47,864 nucleotides of DNA from Phycisphaerae bacterium (GTDB taxonomy: Bacteria; Planctomycetota; Phycisphaerae; JAAYCJ01): contig JAAYCJ010000269.1 in assembly GCA_012729815.1 (NCBI GenBank), forward strand, positions 1 through 47,864. The letters run 5' to 3'. This document shows, piece after piece, positions 33,372-42,424 of the stretch; the stretch's first letter is position 1; each line of letters begins with the position of its first letter. The translations under genes were made by a program, and so were the position numbers. The notes under the pieces were generated by a model. It was given only the letters and a program-made list of their open reading frames with translations. It made no database searches and was not told the origin of the DNA.

Positions 33372-34793
33372 CTAGACAAAGCCGCCGTCGCGGGTGGCGG
33401 CGCTGTACCAGAGGGCGGATTTCTTGGCCACCCGGTCGAGGGATTGCGGGACGAGGCGGACGATGCCGAGTTTCTTGGCGTAGCCTTCGGCCCATTCGAA
33501 GTTGTCGTAGAGCGTCCAGAGGAAATAGCCTCGCACGTCGAAGCCGCTGGCGATGGCCCGGTTCAGTTGGATCAGGTGGTCTCGCAGGTACCCGATCCGC
33601 AGGTCGTCGGCGACGAACTGTTTGTCATCCGGTTTGTCGGCTTCGGCGTAGCCGTTTTCGGTGATGTAGATGGGGATCGACCCGTAGTAGCGGTTGATGT
33701 CCTCGATGGTCTCGTAGAGTCCTTCGGGAACGACCGGCCATCCCATCTCGCTTTTGGGCAGGTGGTGCAGATCGAGTTTGCCGGTGCCGATTACCGGGTC
33801 GTTTCCGCGCGGCGTGATGTAGTCGATCCAGTAGTAGTTGAGGCCCAGGAAGTCGATCTTGCGGCTGATGAGCTCCGAGTCGTCGACTTCGAATTTGGGG
33901 GCCCATCCCTTCTGCTCGATGATTCGCATGATGTCCGGCGGATACTCGCCCTTGAAGATCGGTTCGAGGTACCAGTAGGTGTAGAGCTGGTTGTAGATGC
34001 GAGCCGCCTCGACCGCCTCCGGCGAGTCGTCGGCCGGATGATTCTTCCAGACGTTGAGGGTGGTGCCGATCTGGGCGTCCGGCATCAGCTCGCGGGCCAG
34101 GCCCACCGCCATGCCGTGGGCGACGTTGAGGTGATGAGTGACCTGGAACGCATCGGCCATGTTCTTCTGGCCCGGTGCGTGGACGCCGCACCCGTAGCCA
34201 AGGAACGCCGTGCAGAACGGCTCGTTGAACGTGATCCACGATTCGACCCGGTCGCCCAGGCGGTCGAAGACGGTTTGGGCGTACTCGGCATACGCCTGGC
34301 AGGTTTGGCGGTTGACCCAGCCGCCCTGGTCCTGCAACGCCTGCGGCAGGTCCCAGTGGTAGAGGGTGATAAAGGGCGTGATTCGGGCCTGGAGCAGTTC
34401 ATCGATGAGCCGGTCGTAGAAATCCAGACCGGCGGCATTCACACGTCCTCGCCCTTCGGGCAGGATTCGCGGCCATGAGAGGCTCAGGCGATACGCCGAA
34501 AGGTGCAACGCCTTCATCAACTCGATGTCTTCCTTCCAGCGGTGGTAGTGGTCGGCGGCCACGTCGCCGGTCTCGCCCGTTTTGATGCGGCCCGGCGTGT
34601 GCGAGAAGCGGTCCCAGATGCTCTCGCCCTTGCCGTCCTCGTTCCACGCCCCTTCGATCTGGGCCGCCGCCGCCGCCACCCCCCAGAGGAAATCGTCGCT
34701 GAAGCGGTATCGCAGCGGCATGCCCGCCGGCGCCTTGTCCGGGCGCAGCTCGGCATGCGGAAACGTCACATCCCAGTTCAATCCCTTGGTCAT
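33372..34793 (-). CDS. Family 1 glycoside hydrolase (beta-glucosidase)
   Basis: A 473-residue GH1 enzyme. It begins FSDDFLWGVAAAAAQIEGAW, the family's N-terminal signature, has ITFNEPFC (acid/base Glu) and IPIYITENGY (nucleophile Glu), and ends with GYFLWTLYDNFEWAEGY, the aglycone/glycone site with substrate-contacting Trp and Glu residues. Usual size for the family, no signal peptide, so probably cytoplasmic and acting on imported beta-disaccharides. Several in-frame ATGs cluster at 34790-34805; ATG 34793 is chosen, close behind GGAGG, because upstream residues are not family-like. It may be cotranscribed with the small membrane protein before it. Confidence 0.96.
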   Translation of the reverse strand: MTKGLNWDVTFPHAELRPDKAPAGMPLRYRFSDDFLWGVAAAAAQIEGAWNEDGKGESIWDRFSHTPGRIKTGETGDVAADHYHRWKEDIELMKALHLSAYRLSLSWPRILPEGRGRVNAAGLDFYDRLIDELLQARITPFITLYHWDLPQALQDQGGWVNRQTCQAYAEYAQTVFDRLGDRVESWITFNEPFCTAFLGYGCGVHAPGQKNMADAFQVTHHLNVAHGMAVGLARELMPDAQIGTTLNVWKNHPADDSPEAVEAARIYNQLYTYWYLEPIFKGEYPPDIMRIIEQKGWAPKFEVDDSELISRKIDFLGLNYYWIDYITPRGNDPVIGTGKLDLHHLPKSEMGWPVVPEGLYETIEDINRYYGSIPIYITENGYAEADKPDDKQFVADDLRIGYLRDHLIQLNRAIASGFDVRGYFLWTLYDNFEWAEGYAKKLGIVRLVPQSLDRVAKKSALWYSAATRDGGFV

Positions 34794-34909
34794 CATCGCC
34801 TCCATCGAAAAAGCGGCCTTTTCGGCCGCACCGGCCCTAACCTCCCGCGATCGGGCGTCTATGATGCTACGCCCGCTTCGACCGCCCGTCAAGCCATCAG
34901 ACGCCGCTT

Positions 34910-35344
34910 TTACGCCCCGCGATCCGTCTTCCAGTTCGGCAGGGCTTTGGTCCGCCAGATATGCACGATCCGGTCCCGCTCAGCCGCGATGGCCTCATTG
35001 GCTGCGGGAAGCTGACGCACCTGCAATTCGATCTGTTTGATCATCATGCTGACCATGAACAGCGCCCCGTTTAAAGCGAGGTAGAGCAGAACGTGGATGC
35101 AGTTGAAGTAACCCTTGAATACGCCGTACATGAACAGGATAAAGGGCGTGCCCAGTACCACGATCTGGATCAGGGCGGCGTACATCTGCCGTCCGGCCAT
35201 TCGGCGGTATTCATCCAAATCTTCTTGCGACCGCAACTGCGGCACTCGGCTCAGGAATTGCTTCAGTTCCGATCCGACATAGAACGTCATCCCGATCCCC
35301 ACCGCCATCAGCCCCACGATAGCCGCCAAAAGAACCTGCGCCAT
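34910..35344 (-). CDS. Small integral membrane protein of unknown function
   Basis: A 144-residue protein with three predicted membrane helices: residues 3-22 (VLLAAIVGLMAVGIGMTFYV), about 58-80 (ALIQIVVLGTPFILFMYGVF) and about 82-104. A charged loop rich in Arg/Glu (RSQEDLDEYRRMAGRQ) joins the first two, and the C-terminal 35 residues are soluble. I recognise no family. GAGGAG precedes the ATG at 35344. It lies 116 bases upstream of the GH1 gene on the same strand; a link in function is not evident. Confidence 0.68.
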   Translation of the reverse strand: MAQVLLAAIVGLMAVGIGMTFYVGSELKQFLSRVPQLRSQEDLDEYRRMAGRQMYAALIQIVVLGTPFILFMYGVFKGYFNCIHVLLYLALNGALFMVSMMIKQIELQVRQLPAANEAIAAERDRIVHIWRTKALPNWKTDRGA

Positions 35345-35549
35345 GACCGCTCCTCTCATAGATTCAAACCCCCACACCCCTGCCGTCGACCATCCTACCG
35401 CCGCACGGTATCGCCCTCAAGAGTGTCCTGAACGAGTTCCTGATCGCTATCGTATCACAGGAAGACGGTTGAGGGCTCCAGAATGCCAGAGCAGAACGTG
35501 CTTAGTGCTTTCGCTGAAAATCACCTTCGCCGGAGGCTGTATCATTATT

Positions 35550-35555
35550 TATAAT
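35550..35555 (+). promoter_or_regulatory. -10 box upstream of the nucleotidyltransferase-kinase gene
   Basis: A perfect TATAAT in an AT-rich patch, 41 bases before the ATG at 35597. The -35 is poor (TTCGCC, 35526-35531, 18-base spacer), so an activator may be needed. Nothing else is seen in the 250-base gap 35345-35596. Confidence 0.4.
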
Positions 35556-35596
35556 TACATTTCCGAGTAGCACTCATCCTGGGAGACCGGTTGGAC

Positions 35597-38329
35597 ATGG
35601 GTAAGACGAAGAATCTTCTGAGTGAGACGGCGGTGGCGATCTTGTGCGGAGGGCGGGGGACGCGGATGCGGTCGGCGGACCGCCACAAGGTCTGTTTTCC
35701 GATCGACGGCGTGCCGGCGATCGTGCGGACGCTGCGGATGTTCCACCGGCTTGGCGTGCGGCGGATGGTCCTGGTGGTCGGCGCGATGGCGGAGAACGTG
35801 ATCGCCACGGTCAGCCGGGAGTTTCCGCACGTGTTGTACGTCTACCAAGGCGAGCAGCTTGGGACGGGGCACGCGGCGCAGATCGCAGCTGAGGCCCTGC
35901 GCAACCTGGATCACCGCGGGCCGATTTTGATTACCGCGGGCGACAAGGTCATCCAGCCGCACGTGATTCACGAGCTGGCGGAGGAGTATCTTCGTTCGCG
36001 GTCCGACATGGCGTTCGTCACCTCGGCCAAGCGGCAGGGCGGCCAGGTCAGCACGGCTGGGCGGATCATGACCAACGGCGTCGGCCGCATTCTCGGCAAT
36101 GTGGAGCTTCGCGACATTCAGCGGGGCCGGGTGGTCGAGGCGTTGCTCAAACAGGCGGGCCGCCGGCCGTCGGCCCAGTTCAGCTATCAGCAGATCATCC
36201 GGGCCGGCCGCCAACACATCGCCGACGAGGGCAAGCTGGCCAAGGCCCTCGGTCCGGCGGGCCAGGCGATCAAGGAGGCGGGTTCGGTCACCGGGCGGAA
36301 GCTCATTGAGTTGTTCGGCCCGCACGGCGGAAGCCTTTCGCTGGGCGGCAAGCGGCTGGCCGCCGACCAGATCGAGCGTCAGAGCAAGACCGTGAACCTT
36401 TCGGTCTACTTGGGCGGGAGCGAATTCTGGTATCGCTTCCTGCCCGTTCTGAGCAACGAGAACGCCCAGCGGGAGTACTATCTGACGGACGCGATCCAAC
36501 TGGTGGCGGAGGCGTCGGACCGCACGTGGAAGCTCTCGCAGCACAAGCTGTCCGACCCGTCGGACGTGATGGCGTTCAATTCGCCGGACGAGCTGCTGAT
36601 CGTCGAGGACACGCTTCGGCGCATGGCGATGTCCGAGAAGGACGAGGCACCGGGCGTTTTGTCGGCGGCGGTGGCGAAGCTGCCCGCTGGGTCGTACCGT
36701 CCGGCGGGCAAGTGGCTCGAGCTTTTTGAGAGCTGGCCTGCGGGTTTGAATCGCCGCTTCGCGGAGATCTACGGTCCCGACGCCGGTCTGATTCACGACC
36801 GTCGCAAGCTTTTTGTTCGGGCGATCAAGCTGTTTATCTGCCGCTTCGGAGTCGAGCGTAAGGCGATCGTCGTGCGGGCGCCGGGCCGGATCAACCTGTT
36901 GGGCCGGCACGTGGACCACCGCGGCGGCGCGGTCAACGTCATGGCGATCGACCGCGACGTGGTGTTCGTCACCGCTCCTCGCGAGGATGACACCGTCACC
37001 CTCTGCAACGACAAACCGCAACAGTTCCCCGACCGCGAGTTTTCGCTTCGCGAGCTTCTGGGGGACATCGAGTGGCAGGACTGGCTCAGCTACGTCAACA
37101 GCGACCACGTCCGCTCGATTCTTTCGCGGACGCAGGGCGACTGGAGCAATTACGTGAAGGCGTCGATGGTCCGGCTCCAGCAGCAGTTCACGACGATTCG
37201 GATCGCCGGGTTTGACGCCGCGGTGGCGGGCGACATTCCGATGGCGGCGGGTTTGTCGAGCAGTTCGGCGATGGTGGTGGCCTCGGCTGAGGCCGCGGTC
37301 GCCTTCAACGGTTTGAACGTCAATCCGACCGAGCTGGTGGATTTGTGCGGCGAGGGCGAGTGGTTCGTCGGTTCGCGCGGCGGAGCCGCCGACCACACCG
37401 CGATCAGCATGGGGCGGCGCGGCCAGCTCGCCCACGTGCGGTTCCTGCCCTTCCAGATCGAGAAGATCTACGACTTTCCGTCCGACTGCCGCGTGATCAT
37501 CGCCCACAGCGGGATCGACGCCAAGAAGAGCGCGACGGCGAAGGACAAGTTCAATCAGAAGGTGGCCAGTTACGAGTTGAGCTTGATGCTTCTGAAGGAC
37601 CGCGTTCCGCAGCTCGACCATCTGCTGGCGCACGTTCGCGACATCAATCCTCGGCGGCTTCACTGCCCGATCAGCCAGATCTACCGCCACCTGCTGACCG
37701 TGCCCGAGTACATGCCGGCCAAGACGATCCGCGAGACGCTCTCGGAGCGTCACCAGCCGCGACTGGAGCGGGTCTTCGGGTCGCACCGCAACCCGGAGTG
37801 CTACGACCTGCGCGGCGTCCTGCTTTACGGGATCGCCGAGTGCGAGCGCAGCCTGCTGGCTCCGGAACTGCTCGAGCAGGGACGGACGGCGGAGTTCGGC
37901 CGGCTGATGCGGGTCAGCCACGACGGCGACCGCGTGGCGTCTCACAGGAAGTCGTCCAACGGCCGATGGCGGACCAGCCGCTTTCGCTACGACTGCGGCG
38001 ATCCGGCTTTGGCCCGTCTCTGCGAGGACCTGGCCAGCGAGAACCCTCAGCGGGTTTTGGCCGCCCAGCTCTACATGCAGGGCGGGGCCTACGAGTGTTC
38101 GACGCCGCAGATCGACAAGATGATCGACGCGGTCCGACCGATCGATGGGGTCCACGGGGCCCAGCTCGGGGGAGCGGGACTCGGCGGATGCATCATGATC
38201 CTGGCGCGCCCCGACGCGGTCGCTGGGGTCGTCGAGACCCTCAAACGCGAATACTACAGCCAGATGAAATCCGACCCCTTCATCCACGTCTGCCAGCCGG
38301 TGGCGGGATCGGGTCTGATTGCGGTATAA
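35597..38329 (+). CDS. Bifunctional sugar-1-phosphate nucleotidyltransferase / GHMP (galactokinase-like) kinase
   Basis: A 910-residue fusion. Residues 10-250 are a GlmU-like nucleotidyltransferase: AILCGGRGTRM (glycine-rich NTP loop), KVCFPIDGVP (conserved Lys) and YVYQGEQLGTGHAA (base-binding motif). From about residue 415 it is a GHMP kinase of the galactokinase type: VRAPGRINLLGRHVDHRGG, PMAAGLSSSSAMVVASAEA (ATP loop), FVGSRGGAADH (catalytic Asp) and LGGAGLGGC near the C-terminus. The sugar signature reads GRHVDH where GalK has GEHTDY, so the sugar may not be galactose. A kinase making sugar-1-phosphate next to a nucleotidyltransferase gives a complete salvage route to an NDP-sugar, as in Bacteroides FKP. 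ATG 35597 follows GGGAGA by ten bases. Confidence 0.9.
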   Translation: MGKTKNLLSETAVAILCGGRGTRMRSADRHKVCFPIDGVPAIVRTLRMFHRLGVRRMVLVVGAMAENVIATVSREFPHVLYVYQGEQLGTGHAAQIAAEALRNLDHRGPILITAGDKVIQPHVIHELAEEYLRSRSDMAFVTSAKRQGGQVSTAGRIMTNGVGRILGNVELRDIQRGRVVEALLKQAGRRPSAQFSYQQIIRAGRQHIADEGKLAKALGPAGQAIKEAGSVTGRKLIELFGPHGGSLSLGGKRLAADQIERQSKTVNLSVYLGGSEFWYRFLPVLSNENAQREYYLTDAIQLVAEASDRTWKLSQHKLSDPSDVMAFNSPDELLIVEDTLRRMAMSEKDEAPGVLSAAVAKLPAGSYRPAGKWLELFESWPAGLNRRFAEIYGPDAGLIHDRRKLFVRAIKLFICRFGVERKAIVVRAPGRINLLGRHVDHRGGAVNVMAIDRDVVFVTAPREDDTVTLCNDKPQQFPDREFSLRELLGDIEWQDWLSYVNSDHVRSILSRTQGDWSNYVKASMVRLQQQFTTIRIAGFDAAVAGDIPMAAGLSSSSAMVVASAEAAVAFNGLNVNPTELVDLCGEGEWFVGSRGGAADHTAISMGRRGQLAHVRFLPFQIEKIYDFPSDCRVIIAHSGIDAKKSATAKDKFNQKVASYELSLMLLKDRVPQLDHLLAHVRDINPRRLHCPISQIYRHLLTVPEYMPAKTIRETLSERHQPRLERVFGSHRNPECYDLRGVLLYGIAECERSLLAPELLEQGRTAEFGRLMRVSHDGDRVASHRKSSNGRWRTSRFRYDCGDPALARLCEDLASENPQRVLAAQLYMQGGAYECSTPQIDKMIDAVRPIDGVHGAQLGGAGLGGCIMILARPDAVAGVVETLKREYYSQMKSDPFIHVCQPVAGSGLIAV

Positions 38330-38390
38330 TTGGTCAGGAAATCGGACCAGCGTCTGATGGCTGCCCCGTGCGGCCGACAGGATGGCGACA

Positions 38391-38975
38391 ATGACGAATC
38401 AGGAACTGCAACTGAGCGACGAGCAGAAGCGGACGCTCCTGGCTCTGGCCCGGCGCGTGGTGAATGCCGAGGTCGCCGGAACCGACCCGGCGCCCGCCGA
38501 ACCTCCCGGCGACCCGGTCCTAAATCTGCCGTGCGGATGCTTTGTGACGCTGCACGTGGCTGGGCAGTTGCGCGGCTGCATCGGCACCTTCCAGGCCAAC
38601 GCGCCGCTGCACCGGACGGTCGCCGAGATGGCCCAGGCCGCCCTGGCCGATCCGCGGTTCACGCACCAGCGGCTGCGGACCGTCGAGTTGGATGAGCTGG
38701 ACATCGAGATCTCGGTGCTCTCGCCCCTGGAGAAGACGGATGATCCGATGTCTCTGGAGTTGGGTAAACACGGCATCTACATCCGCCGCGGCTATCGCAC
38801 CGGATGCTTCCTGCCCCAGGTCGCCACCGAAACCGGCTGGGACCGCGAGCAGTATCTGTCCTACTGCTGCTCGCACAAGGCCGGTCTGGCCGCTGGGGCC
38901 TGGAAGGACCGCGACACGGAAGTCTACCTGTTCACCGCCGAGGTGTTCTCCGAGGGCCAACTCGGAAAGGAATAG
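38391..38975 (+). CDS. AMMECR1 domain protein (AmmeMemoRadiSam system protein A)
   Basis: A 194-residue protein built on the AMMECR1 domain: NLPCGCFVTLHVAGQLRGCIGTF contains the hallmark LRGCIG (near residue 60), followed by ALADPRFTHQRLRTVELDELDIEISVLSPLE, the typical FxPL/SxLSP segment, then GYRTGCFLPQV. In many bacteria it is encoded with Memo and a radical SAM protein; neither is adjacent here. Its biochemical role is not settled. Two in-frame ATGs, 38382 and 38391, are possible; the second is better spaced from AGGA. A TATAAT overlaps the stop of the preceding gene (38325-38330) but has no good -35. Confidence 0.92.
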   Translation: MTNQELQLSDEQKRTLLALARRVVNAEVAGTDPAPAEPPGDPVLNLPCGCFVTLHVAGQLRGCIGTFQANAPLHRTVAEMAQAALADPRFTHQRLRTVELDELDIEISVLSPLEKTDDPMSLELGKHGIYIRRGYRTGCFLPQVATETGWDREQYLSYCCSHKAGLAAGAWKDRDTEVYLFTAEVFSEGQLGKE

Positions 38976-39000
38976 CCCGGCCGGACCGACGGAAAACCCC

Positions 39001-39537
39001 ATGATACAAGACAACAGCAGCGAAACCGCCAAAGCTCCCGAGACCCTTCCGACCACCCTCCGACAGCGGCGGACCAACCTGTATCGCGGCGTACTGGCGG
39101 TCATGGTGGTCTCCGCGGTCATGCTCTTCTTTGTAGTCTGGTACAAATCGTGGCCGCAGAAGCTCGATTGCCGCCGCGCCGCTGTGCGTCTGGCGATCGC
39201 CCTCGAGCAGTACGGGGTCAGGGAGAATCGCCTCCCGTCGCTGCTGGACGTTCTGGACCTGCGTTCCGGGCGATACAGGTCCGACCACTACGAGTACCCG
39301 CTGGCCGGTTTCGGCGGCAGCCCCATGCTTCCCGAAGGGAGCATTGTCGCGTACTGCGCCCAGTCTCACACGGGCCTGCTCCATGATCCGGGCCGCCACG
39401 TCCTGGTCTTTCACCAGCGCCGGATCGTCGTCCTCTGGCTTGATGAGGCGCGCTTCCAGCAGGCCCTGGGCGACGCCGTGTCGCTCGGCCCCTTCATTTC
39501 CGTCCCGCGTCTGAAGCCCGAAGACCTGCCCGACTAG
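39001..39537 (+). CDS. Membrane-anchored protein of unknown function
   Basis: A 178-residue protein with a polar N-terminus of about 30 residues, one membrane helix (VLAVMVVSAVMLFFVVWY) and a soluble domain outside. The soluble part (KLDCRRAAVRLAIALEQYG, then PEGSIVAYCAQSHTGLLHDP, ending VPRLKPEDLPD) recalls the C-terminal part of planctomycete pseudopilin-like proteins, with a dozen residues about helix alignment that would fit a prepilin stalk, but no prepilin peptidase motif is present. It starts 25 bases after the AMMECR1 stop, so cotranscription is likely. No function assigned. Confidence 0.7.
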   Translation: MIQDNSSETAKAPETLPTTLRQRRTNLYRGVLAVMVVSAVMLFFVVWYKSWPQKLDCRRAAVRLAIALEQYGVRENRLPSLLDVLDLRSGRYRSDHYEYPLAGFGGSPMLPEGSIVAYCAQSHTGLLHDPGRHVLVFHQRRIVVLWLDEARFQQALGDAVSLGPFISVPRLKPEDLPD

Positions 39538-39562
39538 CGCCACGCGCGGACGGGAAAGGTCG

Positions 39563-39591
39563 TTGTCGCCGCCCCAGGCCGGATTTATAAT
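39563..39591 (+). promoter_or_regulatory. Promoter of the xylulokinase-type gene
   Basis: TTGTCG (39563-39568, 4 of 6), exactly 17 bases, perfect TATAAT (39586-39591). Leader to the ATG at 39657 is about 58 bases. Confidence 0.55.
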
Positions 39592-39656
39592 ACCCGCATA
39601 CTCCGCGATCCAAGATCGTGGGAAGGTTCCGCAATTGTGGGCACAGGAGCTTTCTG

Positions 39657-41219
39657 ATGGAGACGTACTATCTGGGCATCGACGTCGGCACTTCCGGACT
39701 CAAGACGATCCTGATGGCCCGCGACGGCGCGGTTGCCGCCAGCGACACGCAGGAATACCCGATCGCCTCGCCGAGACCCGGCTGGTCTGAGCAGAACCCG
39801 CAGGACTGGTGGAAAGCCGCCGTGGCCGGCATCGCCGCCGTCCTGACGCAGAGCGGCATCTCCGGCGACCGGATCGGCGGGATCGGGCTTTCGGGCCAGA
39901 TGCACGGGTCGGTCTTCCTGCCCGCCGACGGCATCGAGCCGCTGCGACCGGCCATCCTGTGGAACGATCAGCGGACGGCTGACCAGTGCGCCTACATCGA
40001 GAAGAAGGCCGGCGGCCGCAAGAAGCTGATCGCCATGGTCGCCAACCCCGCCCTCACCGGTTTTACCGCGCCGAAGATTATCTGGCTTCGCGACCATGAG
40101 CCCAAGACTTACCGCAAGGTCGCTCACGTCCTTCTGCCGAAGGACTTCATCCGCCTCTGCCTGACCGGTGTCTACGCCACCGAAGTCTCCGACGCCTCCG
40201 GCACGCTCCTGCTGGACGTGAGCAAGCGCAAATGGCACGAGAAACTCATGAGGAAGCTCGACCTGAACGCAGGCTGGTTCCCGCCGTGCCACGAGTCGGT
40301 CGAGGTCACCGGCCGGCTCAGCGCGGTGGCGGCCAAGGCCACCGGCCTGGCTGAGGGAATTCCCGTCGTCGGCGGGGCCGGCGACCAGGCGGCCGGAGCG
40401 GTCGGCAACGGCATCGTCGACCGCGGCATCGTCTCAGCCACCCTCGGAACCTCCGGCGTCGTTTTCGCCTATGCGAGCAAACCCGCCTATGACCCCCTCG
40501 GACGAGTCCACACCATGTGCCATGCCGTACCCGGCGCCTGGTGCGTTTTCGGCTGCATGCTCGCCGCCGGCGGTTCGCTCCAGTGGTTCCGCAACCAGCT
40601 CGGTCAGCAGGAGGTCCGCCAGGCCGCGGAAGCCGGCGTCGATCCATACACGCTCCTGATCGACCAGGCCCGCCAGGCTCCGGCCGGGTGCGAAGGCCTC
40701 TTCTTCCTGCCCTACCTGACCGGCGAGCGCACGCCGCACGCCGACCCGTACGCCCGCGGCTGCTTCATCGGCCTGACCGCCCGCACCGACCGGGCCGCGG
40801 TCATCCGTTCCGTCCTGGAGGGCGTGACGTTCGGCATGAAGGACCAGGTCACGATCATGCGCGAAATGGGAATCCCCGTCAAACAGGTCCGTGCCTCCGG
40901 CGGAGGCGCCCGAAGCGAGTTCTGGCGGCAGCTCCAAGCCGACATGTATGACGCCCCGGTGGTCACCCTCAACGTCACCGAAGGGGCCGCCCTCGGCGTG
41001 GCCATCCTCGCCGCCGTCGGGACCGGGGCCTACAAGTCGGTGCCCGCCGCGTGCAAGGCCATCGTCAAGAGCGTCGATACTTCAAAACCGCGACGGGACC
41101 TGGTAAGATTGTATAATGACCATCATGCCATGTTCGGCCGGCTCTACGGATGCCTGAGGCCCGCCTTCCCCGATATGGCAAAGCTGGCCTGGACCGGTTT
41201 GAAAAGGAGCCCATCATGA
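39657..41219 (+). CDS. xylB: Xylulokinase-type FGGY carbohydrate kinase
   Basis: A 520-residue FGGY kinase. The N-terminal phosphate-1 loop is YYLGIDVGTSGLKT, followed by GIGLSGQMHGSVFL (the xylulokinase QMHG motif) and PAILWNDQRTADQC with the catalytic-base Asp. The C-terminal lobe has GAGDQAAGAVGNGIV, FLPYLTGERTPHADP and ASGGGARSEFWRQLQADM. Xylulokinase converts D-xylulose to xylulose-5-phosphate; other ketoses are possible but QMHG favours xylulose. AGGAG lies seven bases before ATG 39657. The stop overlaps the next start by ATGA. A TATAAT at 41112-41117 near the end, without a clear -35, could add transcription of the next gene. Confidence 0.92.
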   Translation: METYYLGIDVGTSGLKTILMARDGAVAASDTQEYPIASPRPGWSEQNPQDWWKAAVAGIAAVLTQSGISGDRIGGIGLSGQMHGSVFLPADGIEPLRPAILWNDQRTADQCAYIEKKAGGRKKLIAMVANPALTGFTAPKIIWLRDHEPKTYRKVAHVLLPKDFIRLCLTGVYATEVSDASGTLLLDVSKRKWHEKLMRKLDLNAGWFPPCHESVEVTGRLSAVAAKATGLAEGIPVVGGAGDQAAGAVGNGIVDRGIVSATLGTSGVVFAYASKPAYDPLGRVHTMCHAVPGAWCVFGCMLAAGGSLQWFRNQLGQQEVRQAAEAGVDPYTLLIDQARQAPAGCEGLFFLPYLTGERTPHADPYARGCFIGLTARTDRAAVIRSVLEGVTFGMKDQVTIMREMGIPVKQVRASGGGARSEFWRQLQADMYDAPVVTLNVTEGAALGVAILAAVGTGAYKSVPAACKAIVKSVDTSKPRRDLVRLYNDHHAMFGRLYGCLRPAFPDMAKLAWTGLKRSPS

Positions 41220-42412
41220 AAGCCTTCAAGCTCATCACCGTCTCACTGGCTGTGCTGACCGTGCTTCCCGTTGCCGCCGACGCGGCCAAGCCCAAGTACA
41301 TGCGGGGCAAGCCCATGACCGTCGTCCAGGACCAGTCCGGGGCGTACCTCCGCGGTTGGGCCCAGATCCAGGGCGACCAGGTCGAACTGATCGACATCGA
41401 AGGCGAACAGCACACCTTCAGCCGCAAGAACGTCAACGTCTTCAAGGTGGCTGAGCTCGAAGCTGAATTCCGAAAGGCGATGCGCGACGTCAAGACCGAG
41501 GAGGACGACAAGACCTCCGAATACGTCAAGCTCTTTCCGGACGCCAAGAACAAACAGCTCTATGAAGAGGTCCTGAAGCTGGCTGAGAAGCTGGCGGCCC
41601 GAAGCCCCGACAATCCCTCCCGCGAGGCCATCGCCGCCCGGGCGTGGGCCCAGGAGAGGATTCAACAGATGAACCGCACCCTCCGCGGCGACGGCGCCGA
41701 GGAGGGCTTCCAACTCAGCGAGGGGGATATCCAGAAGATCCGATTCGCCCTGATCCCGATCGAGGGGCGGATCGAGCGCCTGCGCGCCAATTTCCGCAAT
41801 GAGGTCCGCGAGCGCTTCCTCGAGGAGATGGTCCAGCAGGGGGTGTTTTCCGATCAGGACCGCCGCCAGTTCCTCCGCTCGACGCCGGCCGAGCAGCTCC
41901 AGGTGATCAAGGCTCGCACGGGCGACAAGTACCAGGGCGATATCGAGATCGTCAACGACCCGCCGCTGATCATGGGCTTCCGCAGCATCGTGGTGCCGAT
42001 CCTCACTCGCACCTGCGCCACGCCCGCCTGCCACGGCGGCGAAGGGCCGTCGGCGTTCAAACTCGTGACGCCGATGCGCGAGACCGATCAGATCTACGAG
42101 AATTTCATCGTTCTCGAGACCTACCCAGCCAAGGCGGGACGGCTGCTGGACCACACGAATCCCAAACGTTCGCTGCTGGCCACCTATACGCTGCCGCCCG
42201 CGGAGGTCGGGCCCGAGCTGGCCCATCCGCCGACCGCCACGCCCGTTCCGGCCTTCTTCAAGAGCGCCGAGGACCCGCGTTACGAGGCCCTGATGGCGTG
42301 GCTCCAGCTCCTGCCGCTGACCATGCCGGACTACGGCATCGCATTGCCGCAGTGGCCGGTGCCTCCGCCGTCCGCGACGACCGCGCCGGCCGGCGCGACC
42401 ACCAGGAACTAG
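41216..42412 (+). CDS. Exported protein with CX4CH (cytochrome c-like) motif
   Basis: A 398-residue protein with a Sec signal peptide (residues 1-23, ending AADA). An SH3-like strand region follows (GKPMTVVQDQSGAYLRGWAQ), then a charged, largely helical region at about 70-230. Near residue 255 comes IVVPILTRTCATPACHGGEG. Cys267 and Cys272-His273 form CX4CH instead of the normal CX2CH; planctomycete cytochrome-like proteins (PSCyt1 type) often have such spacing after a PIL..C start. Heme attachment is inferred, not certain. The C-terminus is Pro/Ala-rich. It overlaps the sugar kinase by four bases and so is translationally coupled, though a functional link is unclear. Confidence 0.75.
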   Translation: MKAFKLITVSLAVLTVLPVAADAAKPKYMRGKPMTVVQDQSGAYLRGWAQIQGDQVELIDIEGEQHTFSRKNVNVFKVAELEAEFRKAMRDVKTEEDDKTSEYVKLFPDAKNKQLYEEVLKLAEKLAARSPDNPSREAIAARAWAQERIQQMNRTLRGDGAEEGFQLSEGDIQKIRFALIPIEGRIERLRANFRNEVRERFLEEMVQQGVFSDQDRRQFLRSTPAEQLQVIKARTGDKYQGDIEIVNDPPLIMGFRSIVVPILTRTCATPACHGGEGPSAFKLVTPMRETDQIYENFIVLETYPAKAGRLLDHTNPKRSLLATYTLPPAEVGPELAHPPTATPVPAFFKSAEDPRYEALMAWLQLLPLTMPDYGIALPQWPVPPPSATTAPAGATTRN

Positions 42413-42424
42413 GCGGACGGACGG

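Noticed and set aside
35555-38287. A 910-codon open frame on the minus strand
   Set aside because: Antisense to the nucleotidyltransferase-kinase fusion, whose motifs are unmistakable.
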